64,000 bases of DNA from Unio delphinus (GCA_029339505.1 JAQISU010000025.1:4165001-4229000); one strand, 5' to 3'; positions 23,419 through 33,440 are shown, counted from the stretch's first letter. Made by a program: numbers and translations. Notes: generated by a model from the letters alone, not told the origin.

Positions 23419-23419
<1 letters not shown>

Positions 23420-23422
23420 CGG

Positions 23423-23785
23423 TAAACATTGTACATTCCAGGTGGGCGGAGCTTATAGTGTCAGGAACATCGCTTCAGAAATTAACAACGCTAGCTATGA
23501 CTGGTGCATTATGTAAGAGTTGTACTTTTAGTTAGACTTAAAACAAGTCAAGCTTCTTGGCAACATGTGAGATTATGTTAAATCATGTCTAGATCACATT
23601 TTTGTATCTTTTAGGATTTTTTTTAATGTGGTACACATGGGTGAAACTGGGTATGTTGTAACTAGATAACTTTTACAGGTGTCGAATTCCACCAGAGTTA
23701 TCTTCTTAATTGCAATGAAGTATCCTCGTCAAATTGCAATATATGATTGTTCTCTGTGACATTGTGTGACATGCATGCTGAAGTA
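23423..23785 (+). repeat. Dispersed repeat, probable LINE 3' UTR (copy 2)
   Basis: Same direction and block order as 21108-21490 ('ccaggtgggcggagctta', 'cattatgtaagagttgta', 'cttggcaacatgtgagatta', 'gacatgcatgctgaa'). There is no coding sequence upstream, as expected of a 5'-truncated LINE copy. Confidence 0.75.
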
Positions 23786-24477
23786 GGATATACAGTATAA
23801 TTATGTCTCAAAACATTAGCATTGAGGTCTATGGAAAACAGTTGTTACCGTGATAACAACAAGCCTCACACTAGCTGTGGACCGGAAAAACTCCCTGCGA
23901 CATTTTACTGTGCAAGCAGAATGACACGAACTACACGCCATACTAGGTCATCTTTGTGTACATAACTGTGGATAATGCATTTCATTATCCCCTGGAATGT
24001 TAGCTTTTTAAGAGAACAAAGTAAGCAACTAATACCGAAGAATTTCTATACGAGACCAAATGTATGAAGGGGGAAAACCGCCGTAATTATGTGCATATAC
24101 TTTATAATCTTCCGTGATGATCTTCCGTATCTTCCGTTTGCAAGTGCTACTTTCCTTCTGCATTATTGCTAATGACTGCTCGCAAGTCTAACATTGATAG
24201 TCATAAAGTTTATATTCTTCCTTATTGCAAGCTGTAAATGGCTGCGTGCAAGTGCTTATACCTGCTTTATTTCTCCATGTTTGTATCTTGCAGTTTGCCA
24301 ACTACTGAATTGATTCTGTAGTTTGTCGTATTGCAAACGCTATGTCAGTTATTACACGTTGTGTATATATTGTTTATTAAAATGCCATATTACACTTACA
24401 TCATTCTAACTACTATTTCAATCAGATCTGGCATTGCAACAGTGTAAATGCTACGTAGCAGCAAAGAGGGATTACAG

Positions 24478-24570
24478 ACCGAAACTATTTCAAGCAAACC
24501 GAAACTAGTTCAAGCAAACCGAAACCAATTCAGGCAGACAAAAAAAAAAAGAGAAATGGTTTCGGTTTGT
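24478..24570. repeat. Tandem ~20-bp repeats with inverted partner near V2 end
   Basis: Three units of 'accgaaact-ttcaagcaa' type (24480-24540), then an A-run and the inverted sequence 'ggtttcggtttg' at 24558-24569. The array lies 60 bp outside the last V2 gene and could fold into a hairpin. V3 has no equivalent outside 54.98 kb. Confidence 0.6.
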
Positions 24571-24628
24571 CACGCTACAGACCGGGCACCGATGTCGCTG
24601 AGGAGACGAATTGTTATTGTAAAACTCT

Positions 24629-26044
24629 TTACGATTTCACAAACAGACTAATTTGTAAAACCTCACCTCTTAAATCAATCAGATTATTGGAATGGTCAGT
24701 GAGTTTAAAATTAATTCTCGTTAACGAATCATTCTGACATCGCATATAGATTGAATTAGTTGGATCTTCAATGACTAAAAACCCTGGAGGAGCTTTTGGT
24801 GCAAATGAATATAAAATATATCCCTGCTGGGCTTGATTTGATATTTCGAGATTTATTTGGTAACTTCCCTCGATAACATCATATACTAAATTCAATGCAA
24901 TCACCGAGGATATAATAACGTTTTGAGGAGCGATATGTCACCCGTAACCATCTGGGTTATTATTATGTTTGAGGACATTTGTTTGTGACATTTTTTTCCA
25001 TGCGGCGAGTATTTGTAGGAAATACTCATCGAGGAGATCATTACAGATTTGTTTAGTTCATATGCGTTATACCCAGGAAATTTGAAATCGGGTAAATCAG
25101 CTTCTGTGATATTGTAACCGGTTAGGAATTTTTGTTTATCTCCGTTTCTGTCATTAATTATTATTTGAATTATTCGCGTGTTGATACATTCCATGTCGGA
25201 TACAAGCTGATTTAATATCTCAATATATTTTATGACCTCGCTGCGTGAACTCGTTATATCAAAAAGATGTTTTTGGAAACTGTCGTAGTCGTTCTAGTTG
25301 TGTTCTTTGTAATTGATTAATCTCTTTCAAATAATCAATGACGTTTTTTAGAGTGAATACAATGGCAGTGGATGAATCAGGAGTTTTCTCAAAACCAAAT
25401 TCCCATTGTATGGTTTTGTTATCAAGAAATGTGAATCTATCAGCTAATTTTGCATTTTTTATATTTGGTAAATAATTTCGATATGATGGAGCAATTTCGT
25501 GGTATGATTGTACATCTTTGACATAATCGGGCTTTTTAGGTTCGGGTATTTGATAAGATGTCCGAGGTGGGTTTTCAGGCCAACCCAGTATTGTCCTTCT
25601 CGAACTCTGATAGATATCTACGGCATACCCGGGCGAGTTTATCTCAATGGCGGATAATAGTGTTGGTTCATGAACTGTTATAGCGAGTTTTGATTCTTTT
25701 CCAGTAATGGATTTTATTCTGCGTTGTAATTCGTTATTGATTTGTTCAATTTGGTATGACCCTGATGGTAACGAAACAACGTTCCAGTCTTGAGTAGCAT
25801 CGGGTTTATTCTTACTCTCAAACACCAGGGAATTATTCGGTTGTTGACCGCCAAATGCCTGTGATCTAATATTTGGCCAATTATGGTATACTCGTAATTT
25901 TGCTAGTGCTATCTCCTTCACGGGAATCGCATTAGGGAAATTCACACTGAATTCAGGATTGGTTGATGTTATTGAGATCATGCTGGTTTTCACCGGTGTG
26001 GTATTTTCAGCTATTCGTTGAAGTAGTTCTTGCGATGTCGCCAT
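24629..26044 (-). pseudogene. V2: minor capsid (penton-like) protein
   Basis: The start ATG at 26044 opens an intact 261-codon frame to 25259, followed in shifted frames by pieces at 25194-24901 and 24904-24629. The first part has 'SLPSGSYQIEQINNELQRRI', then 'INSPGYAVDIYQSSRRTILG' with 'WPENPP'. The last has 'GYILYSFAPKAPPGF' and a C-terminal 'LIDLRGEVLQISLFV'. This order, with a Gly-Ser-Tyr-x-Ile block, a leucine-Gly-Trp/Phe block, a Pro-rich turn and a closing R-G-E strand, matches a capsid-associated family that travels with Polinton-type capsid genes in animals. I infer a minor capsid or penton role. At least two frame breaks make it a pseudogene. Confidence 0.65.
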
Positions 26045-26189
26045 TGCTATTATATTCGTGTTGTTTTTCTAATTTTGACATCTCGGAATCATAAACACGT
26101 ACCATCGCTGAGAACTCACTATCGGATATTAATGTGTCATCGAGTGACGACGATATTATCGAGGATAATTGCGAGTACGCTGCTGACAC
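26007..26189 (-). CDS. V2: small ORF before minor capsid gene
   Basis: A 60-codon frame, Ser-rich at the N terminus ('SQLSSIISSSLDDTLISDSE') and then 'MVRVYDSEMSKLEKQHE'. The second part is kept in V3 just before its minor capsid start (about 56435-56495) in spite of the deletion next to it. The 3' end overlaps the minor capsid start by 38 bp in another frame, as in compact viral genomes. No family is recognised. Confidence 0.4.
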   Translation of the reverse strand: MSAAYSQLSSIISSSLDDTLISDSEFSAMVRVYDSEMSKLEKQHEYNSNGDIARTTSTNS

Positions 26190-26243
26190 AACATGGAATT
26201 TAACTACGTAATCTTGCAGTTTACGCTGGCTGCATGATGATAT

Positions 26244-26531
26244 TTATTTTTTTATAATCGAAATAATTCCCGCGATTGTTGTCGCCGCTGATATACAAAT
26301 TGGAACAGCTATCGGATCAACCATTGTCACCGAGGAGAGTATAAAACCAACTCCGGTGATTACACCTGATAACGAGTACACGGTAACGTCAACAGCGGTG
26401 ATTCTTCGTCGGTATTTTTTTATTTTTACTTGATACTCCTCAGTGAGAGTTTTGAGTTTAGTTTGAAATTCTCTGACCTGATCATAGCGATATTCCTGTG
26501 ATGACATTTTATTTATTACAACAGAATTCAA
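26244..26531 (-). CDS. V2: small two-TM membrane protein
   Basis: Intact 95-residue frame. Residues 1-45 are charged with coiled-coil character ('FQTKLKTLTEEYQVKIKKYR'). Residues about 50-90 form two hydrophobic segments separated by 'MVDPIAVP', ending in 'SIIKK'. This fits a virion or host-membrane protein with both ends on the same side. It lies 9 bp from the end of the spike-like gene. A matching remnant is in V1 (13915-14050). V3 has lost it. No named family is recognised. Confidence 0.55.
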   Translation of the reverse strand: MNSVVINKMSSQEYRYDQVREFQTKLKTLTEEYQVKIKKYRRRITAVDVTVYSLSGVITGVGFILSSVTMVDPIAVPICISAATTIAGIISIIKK

Positions 26532-26540
26532 TTAAGTTGT

Positions 26541-27117
26541 TTACTCAAATCGGCTACAAATTCTGCATACCATGTTAATAAAACTCTAGCCAAATTATTA
26601 TCAGTTGTTGTTATCGTGAATCGTTCAGTTGTTCCCTTGTCGATGATCGTTGATATCATATTGTTGACCCCAAATGAACTCATTGATGAAATATTAAATT
26701 GCGTCGTTGATATTAGTGTTAATCGATAAATACCCTTGACGGTTGCGGTGATATCTAATTTGTTGTTTGTAGGTGTCCACGCAAAAGATCCGTGTTGGAT
26801 CGTATATACCGTGTTTATATTTTTCTCATGAGGAATTTTTACTTTTTCAGTACTTATATCATCCTCGGCAGATCATCTCTGATGACATCGCTGGTCGTTT
26901 TAATATCATCGTTGATAGCTTCTATTCGCCGATTAATCGCGGGTATTTCATTGCTGGTTGCTTTAAGATCATCGATGGATTTTTTAAGTTCTCGTAGTTT
27001 TATTTCAACTTTATCATATGTGATAATAAACAATTTCTCAATGAGATTTTTACGAAAAGTTGTAAATTGATCGACATGACCTGCACAACTAGATTGTAAT
27101 GATGCTAGTTCTAACAT
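26541..27117 (-). pseudogene. V2: coiled-coil spike/fibre-like protein
   Basis: The frame from ATG 27117 to 26854 encodes 87 residues that are almost entirely heptad-like helix ('LRELKKSIDDLKATSN', 'INRRIEAINDDIKTTSDVI'). After a frame break, 26850-26541 encodes a Thr/Ser/Asn-rich, beta-predicted C-terminal domain ('LDITATVKGIYRLTLISTT', then 'ERFTITTTDNNLARVLLTWY'). A helical stalk followed by a compact beta head is the usual design of trimeric virion fibres. I infer such a role from architecture and position only. The frame break makes this copy inactive. V3 has deleted the gene. Confidence 0.5.
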
Positions 27118-27179
27118 AGCTGTTTTTATCTCTGTTACGTGTTAGCTTCGGTGTGGTCACGGTGGATTTAAAAAAAAAA

Positions 27180-27637
27180 TTAACATGGGTTTGTCAATAT
27201 TGTAATGATACTTTTTTGTAAATCAGTAAATTTATTAAATGTATTTATATGATCGTCATACTTATCATTGAGTGATTTCAATGAATTCGCCGTGTTATCG
27301 AGTGTTAATATTTTATCTGTGATTGTTGAAATGAGAACACCCGGTTTGAGTTTACCCTGATCGGAAAACAACGCGATAGTATCTTCTACTGCGTTGCGTT
27401 GTTTTGTCAAAATATCATCAAGAGAAAGATTACTCGTTTTCAGCTTTCCCTGACGATCTTGAAATACAACTAATTCATTGGGATCTACACTTTCTAAGTT
27501 CAACATCTCGGATATTTCATCTTCGATTATTTTTTGTTACATCACCGGTTGCAGATATTTCCGCGGTGGGTTTTTTCAGGCTTGATAAAGATCTCCCCCA
27601 AATATCAATCATGTTAGTTTATATAATTTCTCTCTAA
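27180..27637 (-). pseudogene. V2: small virion-associated protein, frame-broken
   Basis: ATG at 27637 begins 'MIDIWGRSLSSLKK', which runs about 40 codons before a frame break. The 108-codon frame 27506-27180 continues with 'VDPNELVVFQDRQGKLKTSN' and a long helical part ('TANSLKSLNDKYDDHINTFN'). The N-terminal W-G-R-S and the 'VVFxDxxGxxxTS' block recur in V1 at 12.95-13.24 kb. The function is unknown. It may be the base of, or a partner for, the following coiled-coil protein. Confidence 0.5.
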
Positions 27638-27644
27638 AAAGCGA

Positions 27645-28193
27645 TTACTCGTATATTCGTGTTCGGTTTTTATGGTTGTTTTCCCGATGATGAAATAGAA
27701 TGAGGAAATTCAATACTTCTATGCTGCATATTGGTGGGTCATTCATTTTCTGTGTTGGTAGCGTAGAATACCAGATATGAGTTTTTAAGCGGTTTATATA
27801 ACGCATAAATTCTTTAGGTGGCGCTAATCCATATGAATCGAAATAAACAATCACACGCGGATCAATCGCGTATGCAACCCAGTGAGATCCAGATCCGGTG
27901 CTATTATCGAGATTAATGATACCGGTTTCAACGCTGTTTGGTTGTTGTGGTAATTGATCTTTCATAAAGACACCTCTCAGGTTTTTTATCACTAGTTTTT
28001 TATCAGCATCAAGTAAATCAAAATTTGACATGGGAACTATTGTTGTTAATAAACTGTTCCTAGTCTCTGGTCGTTTCCGCTGTACCATGAATACGGAGTT
28101 CCTGGTAGTCTTAGACCCTTTCCCTTTTTTCGTATCCCCGCCCCTTTTTCGGTTCATATGATTGAGCAATAGTATGTACTCCTTTTGCACCAA
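27645..28193 (-). CDS. V2: adenain-like cysteine protease
   Basis: A 182-residue open frame. The basic N terminus ('NRKRGGDTKKGKGSK') probably belongs to the preceding gene's tail. The protease proper starts near residue 50. Catalytic positions can be read in order: His in 'GSHWVAYAID', Asp in 'VYFDSYGLAPPKE', Gln in 'STLPTQKMNDPP' and Cys in 'ICSIEVLNFLILF'. This His-Asp/Glu-Gln-Cys order defines C5-type (adenain) proteases used to mature capsids in adenoviruses and Polintons. The residue after Cys is Ser where Gly is usual. The C terminus may be frame-altered ('HHRENNHKN'). It is the only copy of three with all four residues. Confidence 0.75.
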   Translation of the reverse strand: MVQKEYILLLNHMNRKRGGDTKKGKGSKTTRNSVFMVQRKRPETRNSLLTTIVPMSNFDLLDADKKLVIKNLRGVFMKDQLPQQPNSVETGIINLDNSTGSGSHWVAYAIDPRVIVYFDSYGLAPPKEFMRYINRLKTHIWYSTLPTQKMNDPPICSIEVLNFLILFHHRENNHKNRTRIYE

Positions 28194-28508
28194 GAGCTGC
28201 AGCAGCTCCTAACGCGGCGGCTTTACCAGCTGCAATTAATGCTGGAATCGCAGCGTGAAGTGGGAATACACCACCTGATTTTATCACGTTTTTTATCGCG
28301 GCCGCACAGACAGTGATCTGAACACCCTTTTTTCTTTTATGGCATCATTGAAGTGTTTTATCTGACGAACTGTCAATGACACTTTATTCTTACCGCCAGA
28401 CTTCTGATTGTGCTTCAGCGATATTGTTCCACATTTTTTTGCTGATTCCGATTGCAATTTTTTAATTTGACCAGGAGTTAACGTAACACTAACATGACAA
28501 TATGACAT
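28140..28508 (-). pseudogene. V2: short basic/Ala-rich viral protein
   Basis: ATG 28508 opens 71 codons: 'VTLTPGQIKKLQSESAKK', then 'SLKHNQKSGGKNKVSLT' and 'QIKHFNDAI'. It has two strand-helix units with an alternating 'LT..QIK' pattern. After a frame break near 28320 the sequence encodes 'AAIKNVIKSGGVF', an Ala-rich hydrophobic segment ('LIAAGKAAALGAAAALG') and a Lys/Gly-rich tail. The architecture (repeat domain, hydrophobic helix, basic tail) suggests a minor virion or membrane-active component. It overlaps the protease frame. The same gene is at 11999 (V1) and 57208 (V3). Confidence 0.5.
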
Positions 28509-28559
28509 TATATTAATAACAGATTGATCTAATTGCTACATTACAAGTTTTTGAAAATA

Positions 28560-29999
28560 TTACATATTTTCCACTGGTGCATCAACTGATTTCATTCGTC
28601 CACCAACACCTTCGAATAGCAATAATTTGTCACTGAGAATAACAGCAACTGCTCTGTAAGTCGGGATTGTGATAACACCACCTACAACCGGACGAGTTAC
28701 ACGAGCTCTGAAGTATATGCCAACTACGGATTGTCTTCTTAAGTCAAGATGTTCCAGCGAGAAGTAATAGATGGGATATCGTTTTTTAAAATCCAACTGT
28801 GATATTTGCAGACCAGTATCCACATTATTATCGCGTCCCATAAATGATAACAAACGATGATACGCGCGTGCTATTTGGTTGGTTCCGTAATCAAGTTGTA
28901 TATCCTCGGATGGTTCTTGTTAACCGTTTATCTTCAACAAAACTTCATTAACACCCAATTTGATCAAATATCATATGACTGCGTGTTTGTGAACCCAATC
29001 GCGCCCTATCCTGTAACGCAATACATATATGACGCGGAGAAGAAACACCTTGTTTTTTTGCCAGATGCCATGTAAGTGTACCATCAATATTAGAATCCAT
29101 GGTATCTGTGGTCACTGTTAGCCAACGTAGCAATGATTTGCCGCCTGTATTCATAAATGATAGTAATTTTTCTTCCACGGTGATTGATGGAGCCATTACT
29201 GGTATCCACAATGATAGTTTTAATATATTGACTTTACCCTCAGGAGCACCAGCACTACGTCAGATTGCATCATTGTCACTACCCTTTCTCAAGAGTGTTA
29301 CTGTATGCTTCGCTCCATAGATAACTTTTCTAACATTTCTGCAAAATCCGAAAAGATAATGTAGTGGAATCGCACATGAAAATTGTCGACGCTGTGCCTG
29401 CAACATTGATACACGTGTGCAAACCCAAAGTTGTGATTAAGATTAATACTTTTTATAATATCAAAGGCAGCAGCTGGTCTTGCTTCGTGTTCAAGAGAAT
29501 CGGGTTGTGGATCAACTGCAATAGCTTGTGGTATTCGTTATTTAGTATACGGGATGTGTTCAGGGTGATCAGTGAGATCCTTAGAGAACATCGTAGATGG
29601 ACCTGCCGATCTTGTATAATCATCAGAGTATCTTGCTAACCCCACTATTGTTGTGGCAATATCAACCTCACGCTCTATAGACTCGATTTCTCTTCCATCA
29701 ATCATGTATCTAGCACTCTCAAATAGCGCCATGATACCATTATTGACAAAACCAACTCGCATATTTTCATCATCTGCACATGGTGCATCACCAACATTTG
29801 TTACGAGTTCTCTTTCTATTTCAATAAACGATTAAGCGGGTAGAAAGTATTTGCTGGTATGATGAACTTGAAGTTCGATTCTTGATCGAAGATCCGGTTG
29901 TGCTGAATGAAAGGAAAAATACTGATAATCGCGTCCAGAATCATTCTTGGGTATTGAGGCGTCCATATCAAACGCTGTATCAGGAGCCAATTTGAACAT
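28560..29999 (-). pseudogene. V2: major capsid protein (double jelly-roll-like)
   Basis: ATG at 29999 ('FDMDASIPKNDS'), TAA at 28560-28562, about 480 codons. Landmarks in order: 'RSRIELQVHHTSKYFLPA', 'RVGFVNNGIMALFESARYMI', 'LFGFCRNVRKVIYGAKHT', 'VMAPSITVEEKLLSFMNTGG', and the C-terminal 'FMGRDNNVDTGLQISQLDFK' and 'YPIYYFSLEHLDLRRQS'. The N-terminal strand order, a central 'ALF.SA.Y.IDG' segment and the 'NVDTG' C-terminal block fit the major capsid of Polinton/adintovirus-type elements. There is an in-frame stop at about 29834 and further breaks at 29538 and about 29240. The fold assignment is an inference. Confidence 0.65.
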
Positions 30000-30505
30000 A
30001 TTATTATTTTATTTCTTGATCTAAATCGCGATTTCGCTCGCGATTTCAAACCACTTCCCGCTATCATATTTGCAGTAATATTACCCTGAGTGTCAAATCC
30101 ATCATTTATCCGTGATGCTTTATTCTGCTCCACTGCATAGTTTATTATTTTGCTAATACTTGCAGGCATAATTTCCGTGGATGGTAGTGGTCCTTGTGAC
30201 TTCGTCACTGATGACGAAGTCATCGGTTTCCTTCGCCGCCGAACTAACGCTACTAGTTTTTCTTTAGCCGTGGAAAATGCCCTCCCGGCAACATCACCAA
30301 CAGCGCTAATACCCTTATCACGAATAACATCAATAGCTTTCATTGATAACTGTTTTGCGATTGGTGCTATTTTGGGAGCCATTCTTGTAAATAACCCTGC
30401 AATGTTATTGCCGAGACCATCTCCATAGTACGCTCTATAAACAGGCAATCTTGAATTTACTACATAGACCATAGTGGGTTTGTTGTGGTTGTACTGTATG
30501 ATCAT
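29816..30505 (-). CDS. V2: Gly-rich basic viral protein
   Basis: The frame is open for 229 codons, but only the first ~168 are conserved. In V3 the frame stops just before the capsid ATG, whereas here it runs on into capsid sequence in another frame. The N terminus has 'PVYRAYYGDGLGNNIAGLF', an amphipathic Ala/Lys helix ('APKIAPIAKQLSMKAIDVI'), then 'LVALVRRRRKP'. The C-terminal conserved part is 'ITANMIAGSGL' with Arg-rich repeats. A Gly start, amphipathic helix and basic tract recall adenovirus-type internal cementing or core proteins. This is analogy, not demonstrated homology. Confidence 0.5.
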   Translation of the reverse strand: MIIQYNHNKPTMVYVVNSRLPVYRAYYGDGLGNNIAGLFTRMAPKIAPIAKQLSMKAIDVIRDKGISAVGDVAGRAFSTAKEKLVALVRRRRKPMTSSSVTKSQGPLPSTEIMPASISKIINYAVEQNKASRINDGFDTQGNITANMIAGSGLKSRAKSRFRSRNKIIICSNWLLIQRLIWTPQYPRMILDAIISIFPFIQHNRIFDQESNFKFIIPANTFYPLNRLLK

Positions 30506-30605
30506 CTTATTTAAATGTTATTTATCTAATCGTAAGAATCCTACGGATTTTCATCGTAAACGATTTCCAATCCTACGGATTTTCATTGCTAGCAATTTCA
30601 GTGAT

Positions 30606-31676
30606 TTAATCACTATGGTAACCATAAAAATCTCTTGGATTTTCGGCTAGCTCATCAATAAACTCTTTGCATACATCAATATCTATGATACCACCCTCAA
30701 ATAGTCGTCTGCAGATATCAGCTGCCTCATTAATTACTTCCGGTGAGTTATTTCAGGCTCGCTTCCCTCCTACGAGAACTTCTAATCGTGATATATCCCC
30801 GAGAATCTTACTAGGACAACTAACTAGACCACTACCTGATAACCCACTTGAACATCCACTAGCGATTTTTTCAGTTGTACCAGTTGCAACTTGTGTGGAG
30901 TCAACTCCTGCCATTATTTTTATTTCGGAGGTGGGGGTATATGGTGGTGGTAAACCACTTTTTACTCTAGTCATATAATAATCAAAATTAGGATGCATAT
31001 TTTTTGTGTTTCTAGTTCCACCGTGTCTTACCAAATATATTTTTGATGCCCAAGTGTCAGCGGTTTTTATAAAATCTTTATCTCCATCATTTATATATTT
31101 TCCCCTCGTCCCTTTTGGAAATGAATCAACAGCAAATTTAGCTAATTCATCATCTGTGGAGATTTGTTTAATTTCATTCCATGCCTCGCTTGTAAATATC
31201 TTTCCAGGTGGATAGTCTCTTCTCTCTTTAAAAGATTTTTCTTGAGGTTCATCTTCCTCTTCTTTTGCAATAGCATCTAGTGGTTCAAGTGGTTCTTGTT
31301 CTCGTTGTTCTAGTCGTTCTTGTTCTCGTTGTTCACGTTGTTCTCGTTCTTCTTGTTCCTGAAGTTGTACAGCGGTTACTATATCACCAGGAAGTGTTTT
31401 TAAGATTTCTTTGCTTGCTTGGATCTCTTTGCTATTTTTTCAAGTACAGTAAGAAGGGCTGGTCTTTCTTTCTCTCGTTGTTCCTCACGAATATCTCCCC
31501 ATATGGCTTTTTCAGTGGTTGATACGACTTTTCCCGTAGCAGTGGTTATTGGTTTGAATAAATGTTGAGTGTGCGCCGCATAATCACTTCGAAACGGAAT
31601 CACGAACTGGAATAAACTTCTTAATCGAAGCTAATCGTTGTCGTGCTCATTTGGTTGTCAGTGCTTCACCCACCAT
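30606..31676 (-). pseudogene. V2: variable/acidic viral protein
   Basis: ATG at 31676 ('MVGEALTTK' then a stop), TAA at 30606-30608 after 'DELAENPRDFYGYHSD'. The middle includes a Glu/Gln/Arg low-complexity run (31270-31370) and 'RVKSGLPPPYTPTSEIKIM'. Near the C terminus 'GDISRLEVLVGGKRA' and 'INEAADICRLLFEGG' are shared with V3. The N and C ends are conserved among V1, V2 and V3, but the centre differs. Early stop and frame breaks disable it. The function is unknown. Confidence 0.5.
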
Positions 31677-31934
31677 TATAAATATAATATAAGATCTAAA
31701 TTGTAAGTGAAAAATCCGTAGATTGCTTCACCCACCCCAATTCACTACATTACTTCCGCATAGTGACAAACCATTGATAAAGTCATCATTGATTAAATTA
31801 CCGTGCAAAAAAAATCGTCTATACAAATTTGTTCTATGTGATTAAGCGCATACCTGTCTATAGTATATTTACAAACCGGTATGGGTATTATACACGTCAA
31901 TCCAAGGACGAAATCAAAGGAGAATTCTCGGTTT

Positions 31935-32240
31935 GTCGGATAATCGTTTTTATTGTTTTGATCTTCGAATTAATTGTGCGTTTGATTTCATATTGATGCC
32001 CCAATTCTTTTCTTATTTTTTCCACAACAGTGAATAACGGGACGAATTTGTTTATGTCATTTTCATATGCGAATGAGTCATAAATCGCATGTTGAATTCG
32101 CTTGAGAAAAGAGTACGATTTGGCAGCACGTATTTATTACTTCAAGCATTATCTTCAATATCTTGAAAATCAGAAAAAAATCTGATCACATTTTAATTTA
32201 TCTGACAATTGAATTCTTTGATTTTTCAAATTTAAAATTT
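31935..32240 (-). pseudogene. V2: degraded copy of first viral gene
   Basis: Nucleotide blocks match the open gene at 60455-60778 ('tgtgcgtttgatt', 'ccccaattc', 'atctgacaattgaattc'), but the start ATG is lost and the reading frame changes. It is followed at 32340 by the shared noncoding block. Confidence 0.55.
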
Positions 32241-32350
32241 AAATCTCATTGAGATTTTCAGAATTAATTTATATAATATATTATATTTCTAATATACTTT
32301 ATTTTCAAAAACAAAAAATATTGAAGGTCAATTTTGACCCGTTTTTTGGT

Positions 32351-32470
32351 ATGAACTCCGTTCGCATTAAGGTGTATTCACATCTTATTGCGCCTAGAGA
32401 TATATATGAAAAACCACATTTGGAACCCCTCAGGTGTTATTCACATCTGACCGGGCCCAGATGTACCACG
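32351..32470 (-). repeat. Single unit of the viral ~73-bp repeat
   Basis: 'atgaactccgttcgcattaa' followed by 'ggtgtattcacatcttattg' and 'cgcctagagatatatat', then the related core 'aggtgttattcacatctgac'. V3 has four units of the same repeat. Confidence 0.7.
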
Positions 32471-32754
32471 AAACATAGTCTCCGAGAGGAGATCTAACTC
32501 GCCAAATAGCGGATTAGAACTCCAAAAAGGTATATTTCGTGAATGGACGTCACATTTACATATATACATATATACATATTTGATATATAGGAGAGCACAG
32601 CCATTTTCAACCCCCAATTCGAGTGTTATGGCGAGTTTATAAGGCACACATATATACAATGACATGGTTATGGTATTTACAATGAATGATACATGAAATA
32701 TAACAATGTATTATAGGATCACAATGGTATGATGGTATGACGAGGCGATTCTAC

Positions 32755-32863
32755 ACTCAAACTGAAACCAATCATAAACCCCACAAAATCAACCCGGTTT
32801 GAATGCAAAAGACATTCACACCACGTGTGACGGTGTGTGATATATGGTTGTTTCAGTTTGAGT
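32755..32863. promoter_or_regulatory. Conserved nested hairpin in V2 noncoding block
   Basis: The outer arms 'actcaaactgaaacca' and 'tggttgtttcagtttgagt' pair around an inner pair 'cacacc'/'ggtgtg'. The equivalent V3 structure is at 61591-61699. The role is unknown. It could be an origin, a packaging site or a terminus relic. Confidence 0.5.
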
Positions 32864-33199
32864 TTCGAATGGCTTAAATCCCCAATACTATAGGAGAGAA
32901 CATGGTATATAAGTTAACAAATACATGAAAACCAATGACAGAGGTGTGCGATTTTTATTCTTTCATGTACCTAATTATGATTATTGACAGCATTTAAAGA
33001 AACCCGAATACATAAAAAAAATCAAGAAAAAAAATTCAATTGTCGTAATACCACCTATTTGATTCGTTTTCTCACAAAGCAAATACTTAATTATTTCCAT
33101 TGAGATCCGTGGCAGTAAAACCACAACAAAAAAATGGCATTCAGTAATTGAAAAATCCCATTGAGGTACGTAACTCATATCGCTGTTTCAAAACTACAC

Positions 33200-33440
33200 A
33201 CACAAGCCCCCATGAGTTATTCCCCTTGGTGTTATAACACATAGTACAAAACAGAATTCAGACATATGTAAATTGAATTTTTTGTCCAGTTCGCTTTGAA
33301 ATCGCTGACCGATAAATTTATTCTGCAACAAATGGTACCGAAGTTCTACAAATGTCGAAATATCTACTGGCTTCATTCATTTATTTAAATACTCTTTCTT
33401 CGTTATTTTCTGTATTAAATAATTTTATACATTTTGCAAT
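33200..33440 (-). pseudogene. V2: C-terminal part of HNH endonuclease
   Basis: In one frame on the minus strand: 'LFNTENNEERVFK', stop, 'ASRYFDICRTSVPFVAE', stop, 'AISKRTGQKIQFTYV'. This matches the last ~60 residues of the V3 HNH gene and looks like the small helix-turn-helix repeat (NUMOD1-like) that often follows HNH domains. The catalytic part is absent, since homology to V3 ends at about 33440. This marks the V2 breakpoint. Confidence 0.6.

Noticed and set aside
30150..30428. 92-codon plus-strand frame
   Set aside because: It is antisense to the conserved viral gene at 29816-30505, and conservation follows the minus strand frame.
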